In this document: piece by piece, positions 1-16,098 of the stretch
Position numbering within the stretch: the first letter of the stretch is position 1
Layout: each line of letters opens with the position of its first letter
Source of the DNA: Mesaphorura yosii
Taxonomy: Eukaryota; Arthropoda; Collembola; Poduromorpha; Tullbergiidae
Direction: 5' to 3'
Length of the DNA stretch: 44,365 bases
Assembly (NCBI GenBank): GCA_009869945.1
Contig: WIXG01000517.1
Location: forward strand, 1 to 44,365
Notes under the pieces: generated by a model
The model's input: only the letters and a program-made list of their open reading frames with translations
What the model was told of the DNA's origin: nothing
Databases searched by the model: none
Made by a program: the position numbers and the translations under genes

Positions 1-119
1 GAAATTGCAAGATTTCTGAAGAAAGAGGAATTAAGCAATGAGCGAACACGTGAACAGAAGTCGGCAGTCGACAGGCCTTCTGATCCATTGAAATTAAGCT
101 CGTACTTTTTACCACATAG

Positions 120-3888
<3,769 letters not shown>

Positions 3889-4321
3889 AATAAGAATATG
3901 TTTAGAGTACATGACGCATAGTTAATCACGATGTAGAAATAATTAATTCGTTAGTGCAAGATAGCACAAGACAGTAAAGGTGCTGATCAGTTCCTGTGTA
4001 CGTCTCACAAGCACAAGCGCCAGCAATTTCTAGTAGAAATGACCAAGTATTATTGCCACTATATTTTTATATAAGCGAAGCGATGCCTGTCCTTTTTAGG
4101 TACACCTTCTTTTCTTGCTATCCAAGGCAACTATCTATTGTTGTTTAGTTTTTAGTTTTACTTTATGTACGTTCTGCAGTTTTACCTGTACTTACCTTGT
4201 TTTTATGTTAATTTCTCTGTCCACTTTGTAAACCGTAAGGTAGATTTCATGTACGACCAGATAAACCAACCCATCAACAGGTCAACAGGTCAACAGGTGG
4301 TGGGCTACTTTTAGTTGGAAG
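3889..4321. other. IRE1 3' region and intergenic gap to the CFAP184-like gene
   Basis: AT-rich, with stops in all frames and no gene seen. It must contain the IRE1 3' UTR and the promoter/5' UTR of the next gene. There is no clear AATAAA. A short tandem repeat sits just before the next start codon. Confidence 0.6.
4274..4297 (+). repeat. three perfect copies of an 8-bp unit (TCAACAGG)
   Basis: TCAACAGG is repeated three times without interruption, 25 bp upstream of the ATG of the next gene. It lies in the probable 5' UTR or core promoter. Confidence 0.85.
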
Positions 4322-6834
4322 ATGGATGGCAGCAATTCGAAGAAAACAATTATAAAATTAGACGTAGAGGGCAAGACTAAAAGCACTGATCAAGATGGTA
4401 AGCAATTAGAATACGAATGAGTTGAGTTGTGACAAGTGAAGCACCCTAATGTAATCTTTAAGGAATCAATCAAGAGAATGAACTAAAACCTCGGCTGGAC
4501 TCGATAATTCGTAAGACATCAGCAGCCCGTGAATCAACTCTGGGAAAAAGCCAGACTCCAACAGATTTACACACGAACCAGGAAACGGAAGAGCAGCTGG
4601 AGCCAGCGCGTGAAGAGGAAGAATCGGGGAAGGATGAAAATGAACTTGACAATGAGAATGATGAAGCCAGCGAGGAAGAAGAACGTGAAATCGCTGAAGC
4701 CTTTGAGCAGTTTGTGCCTCAAGCAAGCGAAGCGGTGTCTGTTGTAGAAATAGCGTCGGCGGAGGGCTTACAACAATGTCAAGTAATCGTTGGTAAAGCG
4801 AAAGAAAGACATGATCTAGTGGATGAATACCTTCGCCTTAAAGCGGAGTTGAAGTACGAAGAGAAGAAGAATGCGTACCTCCAAGATCGCATTTACAAGA
4901 CATCACTCCGTAAAGGCATCATCGACGAATCCAAGCTGAAGAGAGACGAGGCCAAACACCGACGTAAATCTGATAATATTCGACTGATTCTTAGACGAAA
5001 GATGCTGACCATCCGGGCATTCAAACGAGAACAGCGCAGGCAATTGAAAAGAATGGAAGAATCTCGTTCCAAGAGATCCAAGAGAAAGAGGTCAAGAAGA
5101 AGCAAATCTCACAGACGTAGAAGCAAGGCGAGGCAAAGTTTTGCTAACTCGGTGATAAAGAAAGACGATGAAGATCACGACCACGTTGGCAGTCACAGCC
5201 ACAGCCATCATCACCAGCATCGCAGATCACGAGCTGAGAGTCACGGTCACGTCCATGGCGATGATAAGAAGGATTGTAGCCACAGTCGTGAATCGAAGCA
5301 TCATCATCGGCGTTCTCATTCTCATGCTCGCAAAGAGACAAGTGCTGGACACGAGCACGAACACAGGAAGAATCGACATCACAACCACACGCATCATCAT
5401 CACCACAAAGACAAGCATGCCAAAGATGGTGAGGCTGACGGTGGAAAGAAAGAAATAGAGACCAAGGACAATGCAAATGTCCAGACGCTTTCAGTCTCCA
5501 AGAACGTTCCGAAATCCGCGAAAGTTAAGCATTTGAGGCGAATGCACCGAACCAAATCCATTGGCACTTCATTACTGACCGATCAAGAACGCAAAAACAA
5601 GAAATTTGATTTTGGAAAGTAAGTCATGAAGGATTGCACGTTTTGGCATTATGGGGCATTTGGGCATTGTAATTAAGAGTTTCCGTTCCTTAGAGCCAAT
5701 CCGACGTTCGTACTGAAAGGCAGAAGTCGGCTGTATGACCAAATCAACAACGAATTCAAGTACGACTGGTTGATTCGTAGAGTTATTATTCACCTCCGCA
5801 AAGAAAGGAAATATGCATTTTATCACGAGAACAATTTGAAACGCCAAGCTTGTAAACGTGATTTATGGAAGAAGGCTCATGAACAAAAGTTGCGAGAAAT
5901 TTTGCACCTACTGCGAACTTACAGTGAAGAAGCTGTCGACTCGAATACTGGGCATCGCATTCCGCGTGCAAGCACCGAACAATTCTGTAAAGAGATCGCA
6001 CACATTCATTCCCAGTTGTGTGACGCGATGGTCTTAATGTTCAAGAGTCGGCGTGGCCTGGAATTGTCCCTTCGGCGATTGGAGGCGTCTGAAGTTCAAG
6101 GTGAAGGACTCCAAATGCTTGAGTATGAACAATTAAGATCAGGTACGCATTTAGAAGGTAAAGTTTTGCCTGGCCTTTTGTGTACTGATGATTCTTGAAG
6201 ATCGAATTGGGCTAATAATTTTGGGTTGATTCGGGCGTAGAAAATCAGACGTTGAAGGACCGACTCGGAGATCGTGTGAAAGAGGTGGATAACATCAAGG
6301 ACAAAATCACGCATGCTATTCAAGTGCTGGCTCATTTCCGGAACAAAATGTTCAGCATGAATGTAAGAAATTCTCAATTCCAATGGACTCAGTCGCCAGA
6401 CCCTAAATAATGAGTTTCTTCCTCTTTAATTCCAGTACTTGATCGCCGAAGGAAACGAAGTACTGACGAAGGTCAACGATGAAGTTTACGACGTTCGTGG
6501 TCAGTCCGAACTGATGGCACGTCGTCACGAAATAATTAAACGGGAGGAGCAAGGCCTAGTTGTCGAGTCAGGTCTGCTGGACAACACGCCGCTGCTGCGA
6601 GACTATGAGAGAACGCACTTCCATGTCCAGGACCTGAAGAATGAGAAGAGGACGCTCACACAAGAACTGGACCGGTACACGAAGGAAATCAGCGAAATCA
6701 AGAAGCGTATCAGTGAATTTCAGACGGACTACCCGAACATTTACGCCAAGCAAAAGGCACGCATCGAAGGAAGGCGAGCTGAGAAAAAGCGACAGCGCCT
6801 TTCAAAGTTTAATAAAGTCAGGGACCAATGCTAA
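4322..6834 (+). CDS. CFAP184 / CCDC96-like axonemal coiled-coil protein with a His-rich insert
   Basis: Predicted motile-cilium structural protein; in other eukaryotes CCDC96/CFAP184 pairs with CCDC113 near radial spoke 3. Five exons: 4322-4397, 4463-5618, 5694-6142, 6241-6362, 6436-6834 (phases 1, 2, 1, 0), giving 733 residues. The start is the first ATG of the frame. Order: acidic Glu-rich N-terminus (about residues 50-110), a long basic coiled coil, a strongly His-rich Arg/Lys stretch (about residues 262-350, some 29 His), then the C-terminal conserved coiled coil. The latter shows the family blocks LEYEQLRSENQTL, HAIQVLAHFRNKM and SGLLDNTPLLRDYE, which I recognise as the CCDC113/CCDC96 (DUF4201) pattern. 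The His-rich block replaces what is normally ordinary charged coiled coil. The family assignment rests on the C-terminal third; the rest is low complexity. Confidence 0.8.
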
Positions 6835-7670
6835 ATGAGCTTGAAAGTTTTTAGGTTGCTTTAAAAAGGAATGAGGTGATTTTATCCTCTGCTGCTTGAT
6901 TTTATTTTTCTGGTGTTTTCTCTTTAAATATTTCTCCATGACTTATCATTATTCCTCTAGCGCGTACGGTACAAAAAATTAACGATTATGTCCTAAAAGT
7001 TTAAAGTCTTTGAGACGGCCGGTCATTTAAACATGGCAGTAATCAAGTTACCAATATTTTAAGTAAGGATGATTAGAAATAAGTATTCGACGAAACAAAG
7101 GGTTATCTCTGCAACTGCAGCGCCTGCACACTTCTCTTCTGGAGTGAAATTTCTGTACTAAGCTACATATGTGATATCCAATCCAACTAAAAATGTAATG
7201 GTAAGCAGAAGCCATCGCACGAGCACGATGCAAATCTATGCGTATAAATCCAAACAAGCCTAAAAGTATTTATTTCTCTTCGTTGACGAATAACTAATAA
7301 TAAATACATACCAGTTTTAATCAATTTGATTGGTCTTTTCTGCTTCTTTGCCAATTATCATGTTTCACTTCGTAGCTCGTGATTAGTGAGCATGAGTCAG
7401 GCCGCCGCCTGGTCTAAGTCTTTCGAAATCCGAATGCAAGAAGAACCGAGAACATCATGTGGTCAGTTTTGTGGTGAGGCGATTCGATTTTAGTTTAGAT
7501 TTGTCAAACCACAATGTGACTCACTACTTGCGCCTTGGGCACACACGAATATTCTGCGAAGAATGAACTTTATCATTGAATTCTAACTATTCTTTAGTGA
7601 ATTCTTTACTAGCAATTCATACGAAATATTTATTGGCACTCCAGTCGCACCTTCTCACGTACTCCGTGAC
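6835..7670. other. intergenic region between CFAP184-like and small HSP genes
   Basis: No gene seen. A possible poly(A) signal AATAAA lies at 7299-7304. The right-hand part must contain the promoter of the first small HSP gene and includes one heat-shock-element core at 7546-7555. No convincing TATA box was found at the expected distance from the start codon. Confidence 0.6.
7546..7555 (+). promoter_or_regulatory. candidate heat shock element (nGAAnnTTCn)
   Basis: CGAATATTCT matches two inverted HSF half-sites with the standard 2-nt gap. A third GAA follows at 7558-7560 but one base out of the ideal 5-bp register. It sits about 115 bp upstream of the start codon of a small HSP gene, which is the expected place. 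Confidence 0.5.
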
Positions 7671-8458
7671 ATGAACTTCCCATTCTACATTCCCGGCTAC
7701 CAGCCCCAGGACCCGACTTCGTCGTGGGCGCGGTCGTGGTCCTTCAATTTCGGCAATGTATCTTCGCCGTCATCATCGCCGCCAGCTGCGTCGGCCACGG
7801 CGGCGCCACCGCCATACACAAGATTTGACCCTGCTGGGTTTGGATCGGGCTTGGGTCACTTCGGTGGTCCATACCGAACTTACTGCCAGCCGTACTGGAG
7901 TGGTTATGGCCCACCTCCTCCGTCGGGATACTTCGGACAACCAGGAATCGGAGTCGGAGCTAGTGCAGGCGCCGGGGCGTCCGTTTACGGTGGATTCAAT
8001 ACGAATAGGGTTTCTTCTTCCGGCGGTGACCATAACGGCGAAAAGGAAGCCGGCAGCGAAAGTAAAGATTTTGAAGTAAGGACGAAGATGTGGAATATCA
8101 TTGCTAATGCTAACTACCATTTTGAATTGGCGTGATTAATTGGCATTGATAGGTGAGAATTGACGTGTCAAACTACGAACCGGAGGAGCTCACAGTCAAG
8201 ACAGTCTCCAACACCAAAATCATTGTCGAAGCCTACAAAGAGCGACAGGGAGTTCATACGGCGAGTGCCCGTGCATTTGAGAAAAGCTACAAGCTTCCGG
8301 TGGGCATTCCTCTGGAGAATCTCCGAGCAAGAATTACCCCGGACGGGAAACAGCTCATCCTCTCTGCGAAGCGTCCAGCCGCAGCCTCGTCGGATGCAAA
8401 TGCGAATGCAACCTGGAAAGAGACGAACGTCAAGATTGAGTCGAAGAAAAACCAGTAA
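7671..8458 (+). CDS. small heat shock protein (alpha-crystallin family), copy 1
   Basis: ATP-independent holdase chaperone. Two exons, 7671-8075 and 8153-8458, joined in phase 0, give 236 residues. The N-terminal 135 residues are rich in Gly, Pro, Ser and Ala with aromatic repeats, as expected for the disordered oligomerising arm. Exon 2 opens exactly at the alpha-crystallin domain (VRIDVSNYEPEELTVKT) and runs through the FEKSYKLP and ITPDGKQLILSAK strands. A C-terminal V-K-I tripeptide near the end can serve as the I/V-x-I/V anchor for oligomer assembly. Start chosen: first ATG of the frame. The intron lies at the same place as in the neighbouring copy, so the two are tandem duplicates. A candidate HSE lies upstream and AATAAA 36 nt after the stop. 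Confidence 0.93.
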
Positions 8459-8493
8459 ACAGTAAAGCTAAAGCTATTCCAGTTTCTATCGAC

Positions 8494-8499
8494 AATAAA
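8494..8499 (+). terminator. poly(A) signal of small HSP copy 1
   Basis: AATAAA 36 nt after the stop codon. Confidence 0.65.
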
Positions 8500-8681
8500 C
8501 GAATCACACTTTGCTCAAAATAAGCGTCTGCGTACCGGTGACTCATTCAAAGCATGATAATGCATTATTAGCACACAACGCAGCTGAAATGTTGAAACAC
8601 GCGACAGTGACTGTGAACTAGCAAAATAAATTGCGGTAGTGAGCTGCATTAAAAACGCTGGCTGTTCTCGTCATACTTGCC

Positions 8682-8691
8682 AGAAGCTTCT
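8682..8691 (+). promoter_or_regulatory. candidate heat shock element upstream of small HSP copy 2
   Basis: AGAAGCTTCT is a perfect inverted pair of HSF half-sites (nGAAnnTTCn). It lies about 255 bp upstream of the TATA box of copy 2. A gapped pair of half-sites occurs closer, at 8845-8859. Confidence 0.4.
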
Positions 8692-8938
8692 CAACCTTTG
8701 GAGAAGCAATTCGTTCTCGTGCTTTACCGCACGCAGCAGGCAGCAGTGAGTTACCTGATGTCACTGCTTGTCATAGCCGCACTAGTGTTATGGTCATTTT
8801 CATGTCATATTGCAATGCACTATGCAATCGTACGAGCATGGTCTAGAACAATGTTTTCAATCTGCAAATCATCTTAACCTTACTTTACTGGCCACTGGCA
8901 GGCGAAAACTGCTGTCTCATTCTGTTCGCGACTTTGGG

Positions 8939-8979
8939 TATAAATATGAACAATATTTTCGTTCGTTCCAATTCAGTCA
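8939..8979 (+). promoter_or_regulatory. core promoter of small HSP copy 2: TATA box and initiator
   Basis: TATAAATA at 8939-8946 is followed by TTCAGTCA, an arthropod-type TCAGT initiator whose A is at 8975, about 36 nt from the first T. This predicts a 5' UTR of about 90 nt. The GH19 gene in this window shows the same arrangement and spacing. Confidence 0.65.
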
Positions 8980-9064
8980 CAAACTTCAACTTCCTCTGCG
9001 AGCTAACTTGAAACTAATTTCCAACTAACGCAAATTTTACTTCATCCTAAAGTATCCATTAGTC

Positions 9065-9793
9065 ATGGAATTCCTTCTACCGCTTTTGAATCCACACGCA
9101 TTCCAGCAGGGACGCCAAGGCTTTGGTCCCTTTGGTCAACCCCAGACAGGCTTCGGATTCGGTCAACAACAATGTGGCCAAAGCCAAGACATGCCTTGCT
9201 CATCCCAACAAGCAAAGGCCAGAGCATCAGCTGCAGCAGCAGAACAATTTGGCTTCGACCCAGCCGAGTACGGTTTCAATTTGGAAGACTTCGTGGGCAC
9301 CGCCGCAGCTTTTGTGGCGTCATTGGCTGAGGCCGCCCAGGCACAGAACAAATCATCGCCGAAGGAGAGTCGAGAACAGAAGGACGGATTTCAGGTATTG
9401 AACGTTGTGTAACCACCGCTTGAATTGAATTTCGTTGATTTGCTCTCAATTAACGCCTTTCACTTTGTTCCATTCCAGATGAAATTCGATGTCGCACAAT
9501 TCAAGCCGGAAGAGCTCACCGTCAAGACCGTTGACAACTTCATTGTGTTGGAAGGAGTACACGAAGAACGTGAGGACGGCAATGGATTCGTGTCGCGACA
9601 GTTTACCAGGAGAATTCAAATCCCAGCTGGAATCGACGCAGAGAGCATCAAGTGCGATTTCACTGCGAGTGGACAACTTGTCATATCAGCACCCAAACTC
9701 GCTCCAGTTCAAAGCCCGCCTGTTGCTGAAGATGCAAAAACCATTCCGATTCAACAAGAAAACAACGGCAGCAGCAAGGCCGATGAGCGCTAA
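9065..9793 (+). CDS. small heat shock protein (alpha-crystallin family), copy 2
   Basis: Holdase chaperone paralogous to the upstream gene. Exons 9065-9394 and 9479-9793 join in phase 0 to 214 residues. The N-terminal arm is rich in Phe, Gly and Gln (FGPFGQPQTGFGFGQQ). Exon 2 begins at the alpha-crystallin domain (MKFDVAQFKPEELTVKT) and continues through HEEREDGNGFVSRQFTRR and the TASGQLVISAPK strand. The C-terminal tail carries a perfect I-P-I oligomerisation motif. The intron position and phase are identical to copy 1 while the N-terminal arms are unrelated, the usual pattern of divergence after tandem duplication. A TATA box and initiator lie about 90-125 bp upstream of the ATG, which fits a strongly inducible gene. 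Confidence 0.94.
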
Positions 9794-10094
9794 CCATAAG
9801 TAATTAAGAAGAATCCAAAAATCATCCTTCTATAGTCCTAATTTTATGTAGTTTAGCTAAGATCATTCTCCTTTTGCTTAAATCCCTTTCAGTAATTTAA
9901 AAAACAGAAATCTGCAAATCTGCACGAATATAACCCACGTTCTGGAAGTCCACATGATGAATTTTTGTGTAGTATGCCAAGGTTCGTACTAACAAATTGC
10001 CGACTGCACTAGAAAAATGCGCGCGTGGCACGTGTACGAGTGTGTGTAAATCTATTAAGACCAGGCTATAATTTATAACATGCTACACGTGTAC

Positions 10095-10100
10095 AATAAA
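10095..10100 (+). terminator. possible poly(A) signal of small HSP copy 2
   Basis: AATAAA about 300 nt after the stop, the first canonical hexamer I see downstream. Confidence 0.4.
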
Positions 10101-13100
10101 CATTCTCATTCCCGACTGGTGTGATTTATCGGAGCGTAGCCGTCGCCATCGCCGCATCAGTGTGAATGAATTGGTGTCTAAATATAAATCTTGGCACCTG
10201 CACAGTAACAAGTTTTTTCGCCTTGTTTTGTATTGCACAACACGCGCGTTCATTTTTGCGATGCGATGCTACGATGGGATTTATTTTGGTAAAAATTTTG
10301 CATCCCAAGAATTAATTCCTGGAAAAGAGATAACATGCACGAACCAAGAACACAGAGTATTTAAAAATAGCGTGCAAGCCTTTCACCTTCTGAAAGAAAC
10401 AATCTTGGAATGGAAGCAAAGTCTTTCTTGAGTAATGAGAATCACATGGCGATGACGATGGCGTAATGAGTTCATTCCCAGCGAGGAAGAGCATCGAGTG
10501 TCTAACAGAATTTCTCGGGAATTCTTGCGTTGCTTATCGCTCGTCGTCGTGTCAAATCACAGCTTAATTGGGAGTTATCTGCAGTTGTTCAGTATTGACT
10601 AAAAAGGCAGAGCTCCAAAGGTCGGATTTCATAACTCTTCGAATTCGAATGCTCGAATTTCTGTAATTTTCTCAACTCGTATTCATTTGCAACAGAATTT
10701 CTCAGCAAAAGAGAGCAGTGCCGTTAAACAATTGGGCATCTCTCTTCAATACGCTAACTCTTGACGTTATTCTTTTTTTGACTGGATAAAGTTTGCACGC
10801 TAGGTCTTAAAAGTACTTGAACTAAAATAGAAACTGAGCTGCCGCTGACGTAATTCGAAAATTTTGGATCCATAAATAGCGCTAACTGATGTCAATTTAT
10901 AGAATTTTATTGCTTGGCACTCAAGAAATGAATCCTACAATGTTTTTCGTGCATTGCACGCTAAACATTCATGATCCTCACGTCATCACTCCTCGCACCA
11001 CGAAATTCGCATATTTGCACTTGCCGCCACGCCATTTGCCTACCTTTGGCGGAGTTAATCCGGAGATAAAAAAAATTCCGAGAGTAAGAACCTTTTGTAA
11101 CAAGTTCCATAATCCATTCGTGCATTTTGCTTACGCAATACGCAAGTAATTATCAATTATCATACAATTTCAGCACCACAATCCGCAACCGTGCCATGCA
11201 TGTTTGTTTAACAAGTATTCTAGTTTTATTCTAGCACCTGTCAAATTCAGCTTCAGCTGTGTTTGCCGTTTGAGTCTGTATTTCTCGTGAAGGCTTAGTC
11301 GTAGAGCCGCAATCAAAGCCAAAGTCACAAGTGGAAAAGTTATGAAATCTGTTTGCAAGTTAATTATAATATGGTCCCAAGTTTTATGTACATATTTGCA
11401 GAATTTTCTTGGAACTCAGCTCAAACGCAAACTGGTCGGTCGTGTTTCGCGTGATTGAGATCACCGAATCAGAGTTCTGAATGCTGTTCATTAACGTCAG
11501 CGTCAACGAGTCAACGCGTACGTACTACAATGTCAAGGGATTATAGTCCTTGTTCGTCCTTCTGCCTTGCCATTCCGGTTATCAGTCATCAACCCACTGC
11601 CACCACAGTCCAATTACAACGAGTATGAAGTGTGAACAAATAGTAAATCTCCCCACTTCAAGTAGCTCTGGCAGTTCTTGGAATTCTGGTAATTAGCTGT
11701 TCTATGTACAGAGATCTGATAAGCTTAACGAGAATGTATGCATATGCAAGATTGTATCTTCTGCAGCTACATCAAGTAATCTCATGAGAGCTTATTAATC
11801 TACACGTCTACTCACTTCATAGGCAGACAGCAAAAAGGCTTCGACTTCATCTGCTTTCTTCTGTGGTGGTGCGGCGGTTTAACGAGAAAAATGCCTTCGT
11901 GCCACGTCAAAGCAATGCAATGCATATGTGACAAGTTGCTGTGATTGTGATTAGTGATTAACCACGCGTTGACTGATTTGCCAGTCTGAATGACGGGTTT
12001 TTCGGTTCTCTCAGGATTCAACCAGCAACAGTTACCCACAACTTCTTGGTTGCAGCCGTTTCTGGTCTCCTTTTGCATTTTTATATTAGCGTTCCATTAA
12101 TAAGTGGACTTCAAGTACAATTCGGACTCGAAAATTAGCCTAATTAGCGAAACTAACCTACCTCATTGCTGCCATTATCCGGTGTGGCCTTGACTAGTCA
12201 TTATCTCTGACGACAAAATTTCCTCGTAACTGTTGACTTAATACATAAACGCATGGTAATGAGGTATAACAATTTCGTTCCATAGTCCAAGCACTTGACT
12301 TCTACAGCACTTTACCCGCGGCATGGCTACGTGTTTAAGTATTTAGATAATTTTAGATGTAATTATATAACATTTTCGCAGGAAAATGACGAATTGATAA
12401 ATTAGCAGACATGTGGCCATGACAAATCACGGATTTCGGAATACAATGTAACACTTGCTTTATGCTTTTCCCGTAGAGAATACTAGATACTACTTGATTA
12501 GAATTTAAGGAAAAATTGCTTATTTCCCATAATTTCTTGACATTTGACTCGTGAATTGGAAGATTTACTGGAATTTTTGCAAGTTCTTGTCAATATTTAA
12601 GAGAGTCTTTGCAGATTTCAATGAAAGGGCTCTCATTATGCTGTTCTTACCAAGAAATCGACGCTCTTTCATCTATCACGCAATGAATACGCACATACGC
12701 GGGAATTGACATTTAGCATGAAAAGAAGTCTAGTCAGTGTTTTCTCTTTTCCATTCCCAATGAGCATAATGACATCGCCATTATTGTGCATGTCAGTTAA
12801 TTCTCAACACGAAAATGATGTATGAATGCCGCACGCAATGATATGAAGTGCAGTGCAATCAATTACCGGGAATTAATCAATGCGCTGAAGAAACTCCAAT
12901 TGTTTACGTAGAATCGTGCAAAACAGGCACACCAGCACAGATTGCCGTGCCTTGTCGTGTCGTGACTGACAGGTACATCATGCAATTATAATTGTAGCAT
13001 ATCATAAATTCCAAACGCCAAGTGCATTTCTGATTGCACTATCTGTGCCCATGAACATTTCATTATTCATGTCTCTCGTCTTCTTTGACGTGCTTTACCT

Positions 13101-13780
13101 GCAAAATTCTTAGAAATCAAACCGTTCGGGATCGCGTTCCTGTATGCCATGCTTGTGCCTGCCATTGCATGAGCATTTAATAATTAACTTGCTTCGTAAA
13201 ACAATACGAAGAAGAACAACAACAATGTATCTTGTATGATCTCAACGTTTCGACTTTCGAGTCGGCAATTGGACTTTAATCGGTTACCTTTGTAGATTTC
13301 TCTTGAATTCATTTCCCTGTGTATGCACACATTTTTTGTACGATGCGATGCGCTATACTCTGAAGCATGTCTTGTTTCTGCTTCTGCTTAACCGCTAATT
13401 CTCAGAATCTTCAGCACAGCAAAGCTGAGTTGCAAAACGCTGTGCTGTTTGTTGCTTGCTGCTGCTACTGGCCTGACTTGTTCACTGATTATGAGAACAA
13501 TACGGCACGGCACAGAACAGGACAATGCGGGATTGTGACGGCCGCCGCGTGCTGTATTCCTCGAACAACATAATTGCATTGTGTATTGTGATTGTGATTG
13601 TCTCTTTGATCTTGTGTCGTGTTTTGTGCTTGTGCAGTTCTGTTCTAGCTAACAGACAGGCAAAGAAAAGGCTGTTTAAGTCTTTAAGCCGTACGTACGC
13701 GTACGCTTGTTTTCATGTTGTGTTGTGGCTTTCTAGTAATCTAGTCCTTTGTTCAATTATGAATTGTTCTTGGAAGCGCA

Positions 13781-13797
13781 AAGCCCAAGCCCAAGCC
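13781..13797 (+). repeat. AAGCCC short tandem repeat
   Basis: Two perfect and one degenerate AAGCCC units in non-coding DNA. Similar words recur near 17176. Confidence 0.6.
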
Positions 13798-14545
13798 AAA
13801 GGCTCATTATGTGTGTTATGTCTTGCATTGTTACGGTAAACAATGCGGGTCAGATGTCAGAGTGCAGTTGTCGACATCAAATTCCACGAAACCCGGCTCG
13901 ACACGGCGTACGTTTACTTTACATGATTTCTCTCAAGGATGCCTACTTGAATTCTGTAACGCCAATACAATTTTTAGGACACGGACTTGAAATCGCGAAG
14001 GGCCTTTTAAAGTTAATACTCAAACGTTTTCGGCGATGAGACTGAGACTGGAGGAATTGACATGCACTTACACTCGTGCGTTAGGCTACAGGTTTCCCGA
14101 TTTTAATTCAGTCGCTCGTGATGCATTGACCCTGTAGCCACGTGCTTATTCAAAAGTTGCGTAGTATTAGTCAGCTAATTATAAGCCAGGCTTTTGTATT
14201 ATCAAAGTTATAATAAAACTGTCAAGTAAATATTGACTACATATCAACTGTGTGCTGAACAAGTCATCGACAAGTGGCTTGGCTGTCGAACAGTACAGTA
14301 CCGAGGAGCGAGGAACAATAAAGGAAAGTGTAAATAGAAAAAGAGTGCAGGGCATGCACAAAGTGGATCAGGATGAAACCAACCACAACCGAAATAATTT
14401 CGCGGAATTCTGTGCCGCACTGGTCGGTCTTGGTGGCTCGTGGTCTCAACTTTTTCTGCGAAAAAGTTTCGCTTCTACGACGCGACCGTTCTGCGGTTTT
14501 CACGCAATATTCATCGTACCTTGTTAAATGAGTCAATTCCAGTGC

Positions 14546-14560
14546 TTGGCTTGGCTTGGC
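14546..14560 (+). repeat. (TTGGC)3 pentamer repeat
   Basis: Three perfect TTGGC units. The same pentamer run recurs at 16056-16070 and, shorter, near 17366, 27611 and 32403. Confidence 0.8.
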
Positions 14561-16055
14561 TCACTGAATTCTAGTCTAGGCTGAGCTGAGACGACCCAAT
14601 TCGCATTCGCGATGAAGTCGCATTCGCAATATCGCAATTCTCCGAAACCTTTGCTTTTAACTTCTGTTTTGAGGTTTCTGATCAAATATTTACAGGCTCT
14701 GTTTCTTTTTCTGTATTTGCCTGGCACTACCAACAAGAATTTCACGGGAAATTGTCAATTTGTAAGCCCAGTCTTTTTATGACATGAGCCCAAACACTTC
14801 AGGTGTGTTCTCTGTTTATGCCTGCTTACTGTTTAACTGTATTCCTGTGCTTTTGCTTGTGCTAATTGCATAACGGGCCAAACTGCATGCGAAACTCTCA
14901 AGTGCTGTACTGAATGAACTTGCATATAAGAATAACACTTGATTGACTTCTGTCTCAATGCGCCGACTGTGACGGACAATGGCCGGTCATCGATTATCAA
15001 TACACCTTTGACCGCTCGGTTTACCAATCGTCATAATTGTCTGTCGCAATTACTGCTAAATTGACCGTTTGTACAACACCAAATTCCTGTGAAAAATGAC
15101 CCCACTTCTTGACCCAGTTAATGCACAGACATAGTAAGGTAAATGTGAATGTTTCGCTTTTACGAGTTACTACTACGACCACGCCGATGAGCCCACCTTC
15201 CTCGTTCTTCCACGAATTACTAAGGAAAATGCCTAACCAAGCTAGTCAAGCTCCCAGCCTTTCCCAATATAAAAATAGTTCCTATTCACCGGAATTTAAT
15301 TACTCAAGCACTCGAGACGGCCTCCGCTTCCTCTGTGTACTTTCTTGGTTCATAGAAGCACTGCGCCTGAAAAAGTTTTCTGTTCGCGAAAGAATTTAAT
15401 TAAGAGAGGCGTGCAGTGTCGCAATCGGTGAGAATCGGCTCGCCAGCTCGTCGAAGGTTCGATTTTATTCGAAATTTGCAATTCCGCCATTCACGAATTG
15501 TGAACTGGGAATTACGATTCGAGGAACGCCGAGAGGGAAGCTAAAGCCTTATGGTGTACGTACGCGTAACCTACACAAGGAAAGAAAAGAATAGAAATAT
15601 TCACCACGTGCTTCTGTTTTTAGTTTTTCTGAGAATAAAGTCGCATCTGCCCGTGGCTCTATAAATTTGGCAGGTATTGATTTTCACGGTCAGCCGCTGG
15701 CCTGGACTCAAGCTACATTGGGTTGTGAACGTGAATCAATAAAAAACTAATAATATAATGATAAACGCTTGGCACGACTCGGCTCGGCTTGGCTGGTTTT
15801 ATTGTCATTGAATTTTGATTTCATTGTCAAACCTGCATTGAATGTTATTGCATTGCCGTCGCCTTGCATTGGGGCAAAGCACAATTCTGAAGGTCACTCG
15901 ATACTCGATTCGCGATACCCATGTATCGTGTTTCGTGTATCGTGTGAACTGCTCCGTTCTGTTTTCTGTTGCGCTGCTCTGCTGTGAATGACATTAAATA
16001 TTCCAAAGCAGTTTGAGATTTCTTAGAACTGGCATGCCCATGCCCATGAACCACA

Positions 16056-16070
16056 TTGGCTTGGCTTGGC
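16056..16070 (+). repeat. (TTGGC)3 pentamer repeat
   Basis: Three perfect TTGGC units, a second locus of the same repeat. A different pentamer run follows within 15 bp. Confidence 0.8.
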
Positions 16071-16081
16071 TTAGCGTGCTG

Positions 16082-16098
16082 CGCTACGCTACGCTACG
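16082..16098 (+). repeat. (CGCTA)3 pentamer repeat
   Basis: Three perfect CGCTA units plus a partial fourth, directly after the TTGGC run. Confidence 0.75.

Larger units (their letters stand above)
8459..8938. other. intergenic region between the two small HSP genes
   Basis: Contains the 3' UTR of copy 1 and the upstream region of copy 2. No gene is supported; the short open frames at 8677-8877 and 8810-9028 have no recognisable content. HSF-type motifs are present (8682-8691, and a gapped GAA/TTC pair at 8845-8859). Confidence 0.6.

Noticed and set aside
1..119. Possible upstream IRE1 exon at the left edge
   Set aside because: In-frame stops and no match to the expected luminal-domain sequence; it ends in a pyrimidine-rich acceptor, so it reads as intron.
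5144..5476. Open frames in other registers and on the minus strand across the His-rich segment
   Set aside because: They are shadows of the repetitive CAY codons of the CFAP184-like gene.
15410..15490. tRNA-like GGTTCGA word near 15456
   Set aside because: No A box, no acceptor-stem pairing and no cloverleaf around it.
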